Assembly (NCBI RefSeq): GCF_011044495.1
Contig: NZ_CP049143.1
Location: 3,844,001 to 3,908,000, forward strand
Direction: 5' to 3'
Length of the DNA stretch: 64,000 nt
Source: Roseimicrobium sp. ORNL1
GTDB taxonomy: Bacteria; Verrucomicrobiota; Verrucomicrobiia; Verrucomicrobiales; Verrucomicrobiaceae
Positions 26,101-38,100 of this stretch are shown here, piece after piece. Positions within the stretch are counted from its first letter, which is position 1. Each line of letters begins with the position of its first letter. The notes under the pieces were generated by a model that ran no database searches, was not told the DNA's origin, and saw nothing but the letters and a program-made list of their open reading frames with translations. The translations under genes and the position numbers were made by a program.

Positions 26101-29100
26101 CCCGTGGCCGTGAAGCCTGTGCCGGTTGTGGTATCGATATCGAGGCCGCCGCCGGTGAAGTTGATGGTGGTGCCAGTGTTGGTGGTGAGGGAAATCGCGT
26201 TGTTGACACCCGTATTGAAGACTTTGCTGGTGCCGGTGAAGTTGTAGGTGCCGCCGGTGTTGCTATCCAGCAGGAGCCCCAGGCTGGTGTCCGAGAGCGC
26301 GCCGGAGAATGTCACCGTTCCCCCGGTGTGCCCGGTGATGTCCACGGAGCGCGCTGCTGCACCCGAGGTGGAAATCGAGGCGCCAATAGTCACGTTGCCG
26401 CTGCCGCCGTTGATATCCACGCCCCGGCTGGTGGCGGTAATGGCACCGCTGCCAACCGTGAAGTCGTTTGCGCCCACCACGTCGAGTATGATTCCGGCGG
26501 CGGTAGTTCCCGTGTTGATGGATGCAAAGGTGATGTCATTGGCACCGATGGTCGTGTTCACCATGTTGAACGCCTGTCCAGTGGTGGTGGTGATGGTATT
26601 GCCAGTGCCCTGGACCGTGACGGTCCCGCCGCCGGTGGCCGAGAAGCCGGCCAGCGCGGTGGTATTGATGACCAGGCCACCATTGGTGAAGTCGATCGTG
26701 CCGCCTGTGTTGTTGACCAGGAGCACAGGGGTCGTGGTCGTTGCCGTGAAGGCCTTGCTGGTGCCGCTGAACGTGACCGTGCCCCCCGTCACACTGGACA
26801 CGGCGATGCCGCCACCCGCCGTGGAGTTGATGTTACCCGAGAAGATGACGTTTCCAGAGGCGCGGGTGTTCACATTGACCACCCCGCCGCTGTTGTTGGC
26901 AAGGGCGCTGGCGATGGTCACGGTGCCGGTACCTCCGGTGACTACGACCTCGTCCCCGGCAGAGCCCTGGATGGTGCCGCCATTACTGGTGAAGCTGCCA
27001 CTGCTGCCGGACACGAGGAGGGCATTTCCTGCGGCGCCATTCTGGTCAATATTGGTCTGGGCAAAGGTGACGCTGCCCGTCGAGTTCAAATAACGGATGC
27101 CCACGCCAGTAGCGCTGGCTGCGTTTGTAATGGTGGTATTGCCAAAAATTAGGGTGCCACTGGAGGAGTCAATGTCGATGCCGAGCGCCGAGCCGGTGCG
27201 ACCTGCGATATTCACAACCCCAAAGTTGGTATTCCCGGTGCCATTGATGTAGATGCCCGCAGTCGAACGGTTGGAAATGGCGGTGGTGCCGGTGACCGTG
27301 AAGGCACCCGTGCTGCCGGTATTAACGAGGGAGACGCCTCTGAGCCCGGAAGCCGTATTGGCGGTGATGCTGTCAAAGTTGATTCCCGCAGCACCGATGG
27401 TGATGCCGTTCAAATCCACAGCAACGCCCGTGGTGGTGGTGGTGGTATTCCCCGTGCCCTGAACAGTGACGGTGCCGCCATTGGACGCGAGGAAGCCAGT
27501 GCCCGAAGTGGTGGTGATGGCGAGTCCGCCACCGGTGAAATTGATGGTCGCACCGGTGTTGGTATTGAGGGTCACCGCCGTATTGCTGCCCGTGGAGAAT
27601 ACCTTGGAAGCACCACTGAAGGTGACAGTACCGGCGGCAACGGAAGTGACGCCCATGCCGGAGCCAGTGTCGTTGATATTTCCCGAAAAGGTGACATTTC
27701 CCGCGCCGACCCCTCTACTGGACACGCTGATGGAGCCACCGGAGGTATTGGTGATGGCACTGGCGATATTCACGATACCGGTGCCACCAGATACATTGAC
27801 TTCAAACCCACCGCTTCCCTGAATAGTGCCGCCATTGCTCGTGAAGGAACCATTGCTACCGAGGACATGGATGCCATTTCCCGTCGCGCCATTGTGATCA
27901 AGGTTAGTCTGGGCGAAGGTGGCGCTGCCCGTTGAGTTCAGGTAGAGGATGTCGGCACCAGTCGAGTTGCCGGTATTGGTGATCGTGGTATTGCCGAAGA
28001 CCAAGGTGCCACTGCTGTTGCTGATACTAATGCCAATTGCAGTTCCGGTGCGCCCCGTAATATTCACAACACCGAAGGTGGCATTCCCTGAACCGGCGAT
28101 GTCGATGGCGGTGGCACCGCGATCTGATATCGCAGTAGTACCGGTAACGGTGAACATGCCCGTATTGCCCGTAGAGTTCAGGAAGATGGCGGTGTTGCTG
28201 CTGGGACCCGTGGCCGTGATGCTGTCAAAGGTGACACCACCGGCACCGATGGTGTTACCAAGGATAACAGCGCGTCCACCGGAGGTGGTGATGGTCTCCG
28301 CACCCGCAGTAGCGGCTACGGTGACAGTGCCACCGGAGGAGGTAACGAAGGCGTCGCCGGTCGTGGTGGTAAGGTTCAGGCCTCCATTGAAATTGAAGGT
28401 CGTGTTGCTGGCCAGATCGATGGCGTTGGCTGTCCCAGTGCTTGCGGAAATGAGGCCACCGAAGGTGATGGTGTTACCTGTATTGCTGATGGCAGAGACT
28501 GCCTGCGCGGAATTGTTCTGGGTTATCGTGCCGTTGTAGGTGACGTTCGCCGTGCTGTTCTGGACATTGAATGCTATGCCGGTGGGGCTGGTGATGGATG
28601 TGCCCGTGCCGAAGCTGAAGGTGCCGGAGGAACCGTTGAGAATATCGATACCCGCATCGCCACCATTCAGTGTGGTAGTCCCGTTGAAGTTGTAGGTACC
28701 ATCCGCATTGTTGAAGAGGATGCCGGTTCCATTGGTGGCACTGAGCAGAGAGCCAGACTGGAACTGCAAGGTACCCACGCTGTGTCCGCCGGAGACGCTC
28801 AGCAGCGCGGCGTTGTTCGCCTGGGTCATGCTGCCACTGTAGTTCAGCGCGATCGTGCCCCCATTCACGGAGAAGGTGGCTCCCGAGGCACCGCTGAGAG
28901 ATCCGGTGCCGAAATTGAGTGAGCCTGTCACACTCGTGAGCGAGACGGCATTCACGCCACCACCCGACGTCACGCTGTTGAATCCAAGGCCCGCAAGCGT
29001 ACCGGTGTTCAGGGTCATGGCACCACCCAGCGCATTGTTGATGACCATGCCATCGATGGCGAGCGAGCCAAAGCCTGTGCCGACGATGGAAGTACCGCCA

Positions 29101-32100
29101 TTGCCCAGGATGAAGTTGGAGAGGGTGTTGCCCGAGTTGAGCGTAAGCGTGGAGACTCCCGCATTGGAAAGGACAGTCGCCGCACCGGCAGCGTCCGTGA
29201 AGTTCCCGCCGCCTGGCACAAAGGTGTCGCCGATCACGTTTACCGGTTGCACACCACCAGCCACGACGACCGTCCCGCCATTGCCGAAGCCCGCGAGCAC
29301 GGTGCCGGCACCGAGATTCAGCGTGCTGGCACCCAAGTTGATGCCTGCTGCGTTGTCATTCACGAACACCACAGTCTTGTTCGCGAGAATGGCCGCAGTG
29401 TTGTAGCTGGCCAGGAAGGTAGCCGTGCTGATGCGGTTGTTTGGATTGCCTCCATTGGCCGCTCCGGCCGCATTCGTGCCCACGAAGATGTAGTTCGGAT
29501 TTGTCCCTTCAAACGTGGCCAGACCCGTGAAGAGCACACCGCGGAACTCATATCGCCCCTGGGTGGTGGGATTGGTGCTGACGAGATTGCTGGTGTCGAG
29601 TGTGGTCCCACCTGAAATCACAGCGATGGAACTTCCACTGTTGACCGGAGTCTGGTTGCCGTAGACGAAATTCGCTCCAGCGGAGCCATCCGTCGCATCG
29701 CCCAGCTTCACGCCGGTAGCCACACCGCTGATAGCGGCCGTTTCCCCGGCATCCTTGGCCAGAAGGATGTTCGGCGTGGCGGAGTTCGCACCATTCGGAT
29801 TGAGCGAACCGCTCAGGTCAATGCCGATGCTGCCAGCCGTATTGTTCCCCGTAAGGGAGAAGTTGTTCGTCTCGAATCGCACGTTCGAATCGCGGAAATC
29901 AATCCCACGACCCGCTCCGCTGTACGTGATGTTGAGAGCACCAAAGTTGTAAGTGCCGGTGGCAGCATTCGCATTGATGCCCGTACCGGTGATTCCCGAG
30001 AGCGTGGTGGTGCCCGTCGCGGTGAAGGTGCCGCTATTCGCTCCGAAGCGGAAGCCGGTGGCCACCGGCCCCGTCAGAGTGATGTTCTGGAACTGGAAGT
30101 TGCCCGACGAAGCCTGCACGTCGATGCCGGTGGTGGCGATGTTGGAGAGCGTCGTGGCGCCGGTGACGGCGAGCGACATGTTGTTGCTATCACTCCGGAT
30201 GCCGATACCGGCCTCAGCGACGTTCAGCGAAGCGAAGGTGATGGAACCACCTGTGATTCCAGCGACGGTGAGATAAACGCCCTCAGTGCCACCAGAGCCA
30301 ACAGAACCGGCAGTGCCAATGGTGGTAGCACCGAAACTCGCGATGCCTTCATAGGCGCCTGCGGTGATGCCGTACCGGGAAGATGCGGAGTTTGCCATAT
30401 CCACCGTGAGGGTGCCGATGGTGGTGCTTCCAGTGTCATTGGTGGCTCCCGGTGCGCCGAGTTGGACGCCCGCCAGTGTAGTGCCGTTGATGTCTACGTT
30501 GCCAAAAGTCTTGTTTCCGGTACCCATCAGCCTGAGCCCATATGCCGCCCCGGTGACCGTGACGTTGCCCGCAAATGCCACGGTGCTGTTGACAGAGCTG
30601 ACACCACTCTCCGTCAGGTTTTGCATCGTGGAGGTCCCCGTCACCGAAAAACTGCCGGTGCTATCCACCACATAGACCCCTCGCGATCCTCCGGTGATGT
30701 TCAACGAACTGGCTGTGACCACGGCCGCAGAGTTGGTGACGTAAACATTGTTCGAGGCAATTTGGGTGCCCGTCATCACGACAGTACCGAGATTGACTGT
30801 GCCTGTGGTACCGGTGCCGATGACGAGGGCGTCACCTGGAGAATTCACGACTCCCACATTGGTGCCGCCCTGGTTGAACGTGAGATTCAACGCCGTGTTG
30901 GTGAGGGTCAATGCGGCGCCATTGGTAACATTCACAGCGCCATCAGACATACGCAGTGCGAACGATGAATTGCTGAAGAGACCATTCCCATTCGTATTGG
31001 CGATGTAGGCGATGCCAAAGCCCAACGCGCCGGACACGTTGGTAAAAGAAACGGCCGTACCAGCACTGGTCGCTGATCCAACGGTCTCGATGTAAACGCC
31101 ATTCACCTCCTGGAAACCAGCGATGCCGAGATTCGAGTCGAAGGTGACCGTGTTGTACAGCGCGCCACCGCCCCCGCCGACGGTGAAGTTGTTGTCTTCA
31201 TGCCGGGTGACAAAGAGAGTGCCCGTACCTGCCGCACCATTGACCACCATTCCAGCGCCATTCACCGAATTAAGGGATGAGTTGGCGAGGCGGAACTCGA
31301 GATTGCCGGTGCCGCTCTTTACCACTTCCAGCCCATTGCCAGCGGAAGCGGAAATGGAGCTCTCGACAAGCAGCGTCTGCTGGGCAGCCCCAGATTGGGT
31401 GTAGAAGATGCCCTTCCCGGCCACGTTGCTCCCTGCACCCACATTGACGGTGAAGATGTCGATCGTGCGAGCGGTAGCATCGTTCATGAGGACGTTGATG
31501 CCATTGCCGGCCACCGCTCCCGTGCTGGCGATATCCACACTGTTGGCTCTTCCGATGGAGCCGCCCGTGTTGAGCATATTCACCCCGTGCCCCCCCACGC
31601 TATTGATAGATCCATCACGCAGGTGAACAGTGCCCGCATTGCTCAGGAGCACACCATCACCCGTCGAGCCCGAGATGGTGATGAGATTGAAGCCCGTGGT
31701 GCCCGTGACATTCGTCATGGAAATGCCGTTGGTGCCGCCAGTGCTGGTCACGGAGGAGAAGTTCATGGTGCCACCGTTGATCGTGGTACCGTTCAAGGTG
31801 ACAGCCGTGGCTCCCGTAGCACTGATGGTAGGTGTGCCATTGGCACGGAAGCTCACCGCGCCCACATTGAGGCCAGCACCGGCACTCGTGGCGATGTCTA
31901 GATCTCCAAAGGTGACGGTACCGCCTGTACCCGCAAGAGTCACGGCGGTGGAGGCCGCATTGTTGAAGCCGGTCACACCCACATTGCCAAAGCTGATGGT
32001 ACCGCCCGTTTGACCGGTGACCTGAATGACCGTGGCAGTGGAATTGGCATTGGTGAAGTTGAGTCCCGAAGCAACGATATTGCGTGCACCAGCACCGATT

Positions 32101-35100
32101 ACAAACGCACGACCAGCCACACCATCCAACGTGCTCACATTGCCGATGGTGACCGTGCCCGTGCTGGCAGTGGCGGCATCGATATCGAACGCCGTGTCTC
32201 CTGCGGTGCGCGTAATGGCGAGATCAAGGAGACTCACCGCAGCAGCATTTCCATTCAAGGTGACTGCGGTATTCCCCACGGTGCTGAGGGAAGCCCCCTC
32301 CAATGAAAAGAAGCCACCAGTAGTGCTCCCCACGGAAATGCTGCGTCCCATGAGAGTGCCGGTGCCCTTGCTAATGGTGAAATTGCCAGTACCTCCCGTG
32401 ACGTTGATCAGCTGGCCACCCGAGGCATTGATGTTGTTGTTATTCATCACCACATTGCCAGCCATGTTGGCAAAGCTCAGGCCGCGACTTGTGGACTGTA
32501 CATTGCCCATCGTCACCCCCTGAATGGAGATGCCGGCGGCGTTATTGAACCCAACAGCAAGCCCATCAGACTGGATGAGATTAAGCGGATCCTGTGCGCC
32601 GCCCTCGCCCGTGAGAGTGATGTTGCTCACCGTGTTCGACCCGAGGAGCGTGAACACACTCGAACCAGTCAGACCATTGGTGATGGAGAGGGTGCCATTG
32701 CCAGAGTTTGCGCGTGTGACGTTCCCGCCGAGCGCACCGAAGTTTCCAAGCACACGATTCGGCTGCTGCAATCCGTAGGCAATGCCTGCACCGTTGTCGA
32801 GACCAGCGACGGACTGGTTCGCAGCCACCGTGAAACCATTGGCCCCAAGGGCAGAGAAGTTATACGTGCCATCCAGGAAGCCGAAGGTCAGCGTGCCGGT
32901 AAGCGCATTCGCGTCCGCAACGCTATACGGATTCGACAGCGAGCCATCACCCACACCATTCAACGCTGTGGCGCTTACGAACACCGCACCGCCCGGTGCA
33001 TTCGGGAAAAGCGCGGTGCCAGTCAGTGTGACGTCATTGAAGTTATAGACGCCGGGGCTGTTAGGCGCCGGGTCGAGGCCGAGTGCGGCCACCGTCGTGG
33101 TGGCAGAGATGGAAGATTGCAGGTCATTGCCGCTAAGACCATCGCCGAAGACAAAGTTCGCATTCGCCGCGGTGCCGGAGGTGGCGCCAATCTGCACACC
33201 AATGGAAACATTCGAAATAGAAGAGCCAGCCGCAAAGGTAATGTTTCTCGTCCCTGTGGTGCTGGAAAGGTCAATGGCCGTACCAGTGCTTCCATTGGCA
33301 CTGTTATTGATGGTCGTGACGCCGAAAGCCGCAGTGACATTTGCCCCCGTGAAGTTCACACCGATGCCGCCAAAGTCGGTGATACCAACAGTACCCAGCA
33401 TGCTGATCGTGGGATTTGAGGTGAGACCACTGAAATCGATGCCATCACCAGTCGTATCTGAAATTAGCGTTGCACCGCCTGCTGCTGTACCGAAGGAGCC
33501 GGTGTTATTCACCAGGCGGATGCCATCGCCGCCAGCGGTGGTGATGTTGATGCTGGTCAGGGAAACGTTCCCGCTGGAATTCTGCACCACGAAACCATGG
33601 CTGCCCGCGTTGGTCACATTGAGGGTGCCAATGGTCACACTGCCTGCCACACCATCAAAGATGACCCCGGGATTGCCTGCGCCGCTGTTCGTGCTGGTGA
33701 CGGTGCCAAAGGTGAGATTCGTGGTGAGCGGATCGAGATTCAACGCGGTGCCGCCTGAGGTATTGACCGTGCCACTGCCTGCACCGCCAAGGGAGAAGGT
33801 GGTGGTCTTGGCATTCACCAGGAGGCCGGTGCCTCCGGAGTTGAAGATATTCAGCGTGCCATAGTTGAGGTCGCCGGTGGGATTCTGGAAGTTCAGACCA
33901 TCGCCGATGACACGGTTGCCAGTGCCCTGACCGATGTTCCAAGTGCCGGCGTTGACCTGCTGGATGCCTCCCGTAGTGGGGTCTGCGTCAAAGGTGACGC
34001 GATTGAAGAGCACACCGCCTTCAGTATTGTTGCCGATAACGGTGCCACCGTTGAGGGAAGTGACGGTGACGGAATTCAGCGCCTGTCCCGTGATGCTGAT
34101 GGCCTTCGCACCCGTGGTGGATTCGTAGGTGTTTCCGTTGAGGGCGATCCTCAGGGGGCTCCCTGCACCATGCCCGGCTTGGAACGCATTTAGAGTCGCG
34201 CGGATGTTGCTGTTGGAAATCGATATCGTGCGAAGCCCGCCCGAAATATTGCCTACAAGGATGCCATTGCTGCTAATGGCAAAAGAAGTGTTGTTTCCAA
34301 TCGAAAGGTTGTTCGCCGTCAGGTTGGAACCGTAAACGCCAATCGCCGCATGCGTGGTCCGATTGATGGAACCTCCGTTGATGGCGATTTGGCCGGCATT
34401 CGTGCTGAGGTAGACAGCGTCGGCGTTCGAAATGTTGTTGATGTCAATGGACGAGAACGTGACGCTGGCGGGAGCCGCTACGTCACTGACCTGAATGGCG
34501 AAGGTCGTGTTCCCGGTGAGCGTGACCGTATTGTTAAAGGCAATCGTGCCGGCATTGACATTGTCGATATAAACCCCACGGGTGCCGCCGGTCTGGTTGA
34601 TCAGGCCTGAGAACGTGATGGCGCCGCCAGTGATGGCACTGGTGGTGCCGATTTGAACGACTTGACCTCCATTGGGTCCGGAGATGCTCGCCGTCACATT
34701 GACGGTGCCCGCCGAACCATCGATTTCCACTGCCTGCGGAGACAAACCGGCACTATTCTGGATAATTGCTCCGCCGATGTTCACCACACCCGTGGCAAGG
34801 AGAGAATCAATATCCAGAACATCGCTGGCGCCATTCATGGTATGGGTGCCGCCAATCACCGTGAAAACACCGGCATTCGCTGCAAGGTTGAAGTTGTCCC
34901 CACCTCCGCTGGTCACAGATACATTGCTCAACTGAATGACACTGCCGTTCACCTGATTCTGAACAAACACAGAAGCATCGCTGGACGGGGCGTTGATCGA
35001 ACCACCATTCACATTCACCGCACCCGTCGCACCGATGATTTCGAGGCTGCGGCCGTTGACGTTGCTGATGTTCACAGAACCAAAGGTGACAGCACCGTTG

Positions 35101-38100
35101 GCGCCGGAGAGGGCAATGCCTTCATCGTTGGAGCCGGAGATGGTAGTCAATCCTTGGAAGTCAAAGGCTGCGGAGGAACCGGCGATGCTGATGGCATCGG
35201 CGGCGGTGTTATTGCCATTGACGGTCGTGGTACCAGTCACGGTCAGGGAAGTGCCTCCAACATTATTGATAGCGACGCCTCCGTTGGAGGCACCGGTCAC
35301 CGAGATGGAGTCGATGGAAACCACGCCAAGGGTGATGCCATCAAGATCCAGCGCACGTCCCCCGGTGGTGGTGAGATTCACGGTTCCCGCAGCGCCGATG
35401 CCCAGCGTGCCCCCGCCGGTGGCGACCAGGGCCGAGCCCGTGGTGGTCGTCAGGCCAAGATTGCCACCGAAGTTGATGGTAGCACCGGTGTTGTTGGTGA
35501 GCGAAACTGCGGTGGCAGTGCTCGTACTGGCGGTGACTGCACCGTTGAAGGTGACGGTTCCGGCCGTCTTGTTGGAGATGGCAACGGCCGTCAGGGCGTT
35601 GTTCTGAGTCACGCTGCCATTCACCGTAACGTTGCCCGTCCCACCCGCGACCACGAAGGCATTGCCAGTGGCGGAACCAGCGATCGAGCTGGCAGCGTCG
35701 AAGGTAATGGTGCCAGCACCGCCAGAGATGTTCACCGCATTGACTCCCGTGCTGGTGATGGAAGTACCGTTGATGTTAATGGCCGTGGCTGCCCCCATGC
35801 CGGAGACACTGAGACTATTGAGCGTGGCCCCGGTAAGGGTGACACCGCCGCCGGTCATGTTGCCGATGGTGACTCCTCCCCCCGTGAGCGTGCCGGGAGT
35901 GTTGCCGACATCAGGCAGTGATCCTTTGCTGATGGTGATATTCGCCGTGCCACCGTTGATGGCAGCGAGCAGCGTGGAGGTGCCGGCGGCGTTGATGTTG
36001 TTCCCCTGCACGGTGACCGTGCCAGTGGTATTGATGAAACTCAGCGCGGTATTGCCGGTGGCGAGACCACCGATGGTCACGCCATTCACGATCATACCAC
36101 TGCCTGCGTTGGAGGAAATGAGGCTGGTGGTATTGGCAGAGCCCGCCAGCGTGATGTTGGATACCGTATTCGATCCAGCGAGGGTGAAGATGCTGTTTGC
36201 AGCGCTGTTGATAATGCTCAGGGTCCCATTGCCGGTGCTGGCGCGGGTGGCTGAGCCGCCGAGTATGCCGAAGTCACCGGAAATGTTCACCGGCTGGGTA
36301 GTGCCATAGATGATGCTGGCACCATTGTCGAAGCCAGTAGCGGACTGTCCACTGCCGAGGCTGAAGGCAACGCCTCCATTGAGCGTAGCGAAATCGTAGT
36401 TCCCGTCGAGGAAGGCAAATGTGCCAGCAGTGGCGATCGCATCCGCATCAGCAACACTGTAGGGATTCAGCAGAGAACCATCCCCCACCCCATTCACCGC
36501 CGTGGCGCTGACGAACATCGCACTGCCTGCGGCCGCGGGGAAGCCCGCCATGCCGGTGAAGTTTACATCCTGGAAGTTGTAGGTGCCAGTCGCTGCCAGA
36601 CCGACGGCATTGACGGTGATTGCCGCGTTGATGGAGGACTCCTTGTCGATGACGCCTTCGCCATCACCAAAGGTGAAGAGAGCATTGGCCGAGGTGGCCG
36701 TTGTGCCGCTTGCGGAGAGTTCCACACCCACCGCCACATTGCTGATGCTGGAACCACCGGCAAAGGAGATGGCATTCCCTGTGGTGTCGCTCAGGTCAAT
36801 GCCCGTGCCAGTTCCACCATGGAGCGCATTGCTGATGGCGGTGACGCCAAAGGTGGCATTCACTCCGGAGCCGGTGAAGTCGATGCCCGTTCCGTTAAAC
36901 CCATTGATGGTCGTGGCACCGGCCGTGAAGCTGCCACCCGCGCTGCTGAAGACCATGCCCCTGCCACCCGCATTGGTGATGTTCACCGTGCCAGCCGTCA
37001 CTGCGGCGGTGGAGTTGTTCTGCAGGTAGGCCGCGCCATTCGTGTTGGTAATGGTGACATTCCCCAGATTGAGCGTTCCCGCGACCTCATCCAGGATGAC
37101 GCCGCCCGTGGTGCTGTTGGTAGAGCTGACGCTGGAGAAGGTGAGATTGACCGTGAGCGGGTCGAGATTCAGAGCAGTGCCATTGATGGTATCCACGGCG
37201 CCCCCGGTGTTGCCCAGGGCGAACGAGGTGCCCAGGCCTTTGGTGTCCACAAACAGACCAGTGCCATTGTTGTTGAAGATGTTGAGCGTGCCAAAGGCGA
37301 GATCGCCCGTGGGATTGATGAAGCGGGCGCCATCGCCAAAGACACGAGCACCCGAGCCCTGACCGATGTTCCAGTTGCCTGCTGCCACCTGCTGAATGCC
37401 AGCCGTAGCGCCATCCGAGTCAAAGGTAACACGCTCGAAGTTGATACCTCCACCAAAGCCATTGCCAATGACAGTGCCGCCAGCCATGGAGCGAATGGTG
37501 GTGGAGTCCGCGCCGGAGCCGACGATGTTGAGAGCCTTGCCTGCTGCCAGCGTGCTCGCATAAGTATTCCCGTCCAGGATGAGCGTGAGTTCTCCCGCAG
37601 CGCCGGAATCGGTAGTGGAAATGCCATGAATCTGCGCGCGAATGCTGTTGTTGCTGAGGTTCACCACGCGCGCCGTGCCGTCATTGTTCTGTACCACGAT
37701 ACCGAAGGTCGGAGTGGCAAGTGAAGTGTTGTCGCCAATGGTCAGGCTGGTGGCCGTGAGCGTGGTGTTCTGGCTGAAGATGCCCTCCGCCCCCGTGCCG
37801 TTGATGCTGCCATCGAGCAGGCTCACAGTACCGGCATTGATGAGAGAAACACCACGCGCGGTGGGGGATGTGATGGAGATGTTGCCGAAGGTGTGCGTAG
37901 CCGCCTTGGAGTTCTCGATATGAATGGCGGTGCCGGCAGTATTGGTCGCAGTGACGTTCGCAAACTGGAAGGTTCCAGCGTTGTTCAGCAACTGGATGCC
38001 ATTCCCACCCGCAGTGGATGCCACGGTTCCGGCGAATGTGACAGTCCCGGTGCCGTGATTGAGAATCTGGACTGCGAAGCCGGTGCTGTCTGTGATGCTG

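Noticed and set aside
24222-36309. Many other plus-strand open frames of 200-470 codons opposite the adhesin gene
   Set aside because: Same reason: low stop-codon density opposite repetitive sequence, Val/Pro/Met-rich products without motifs.
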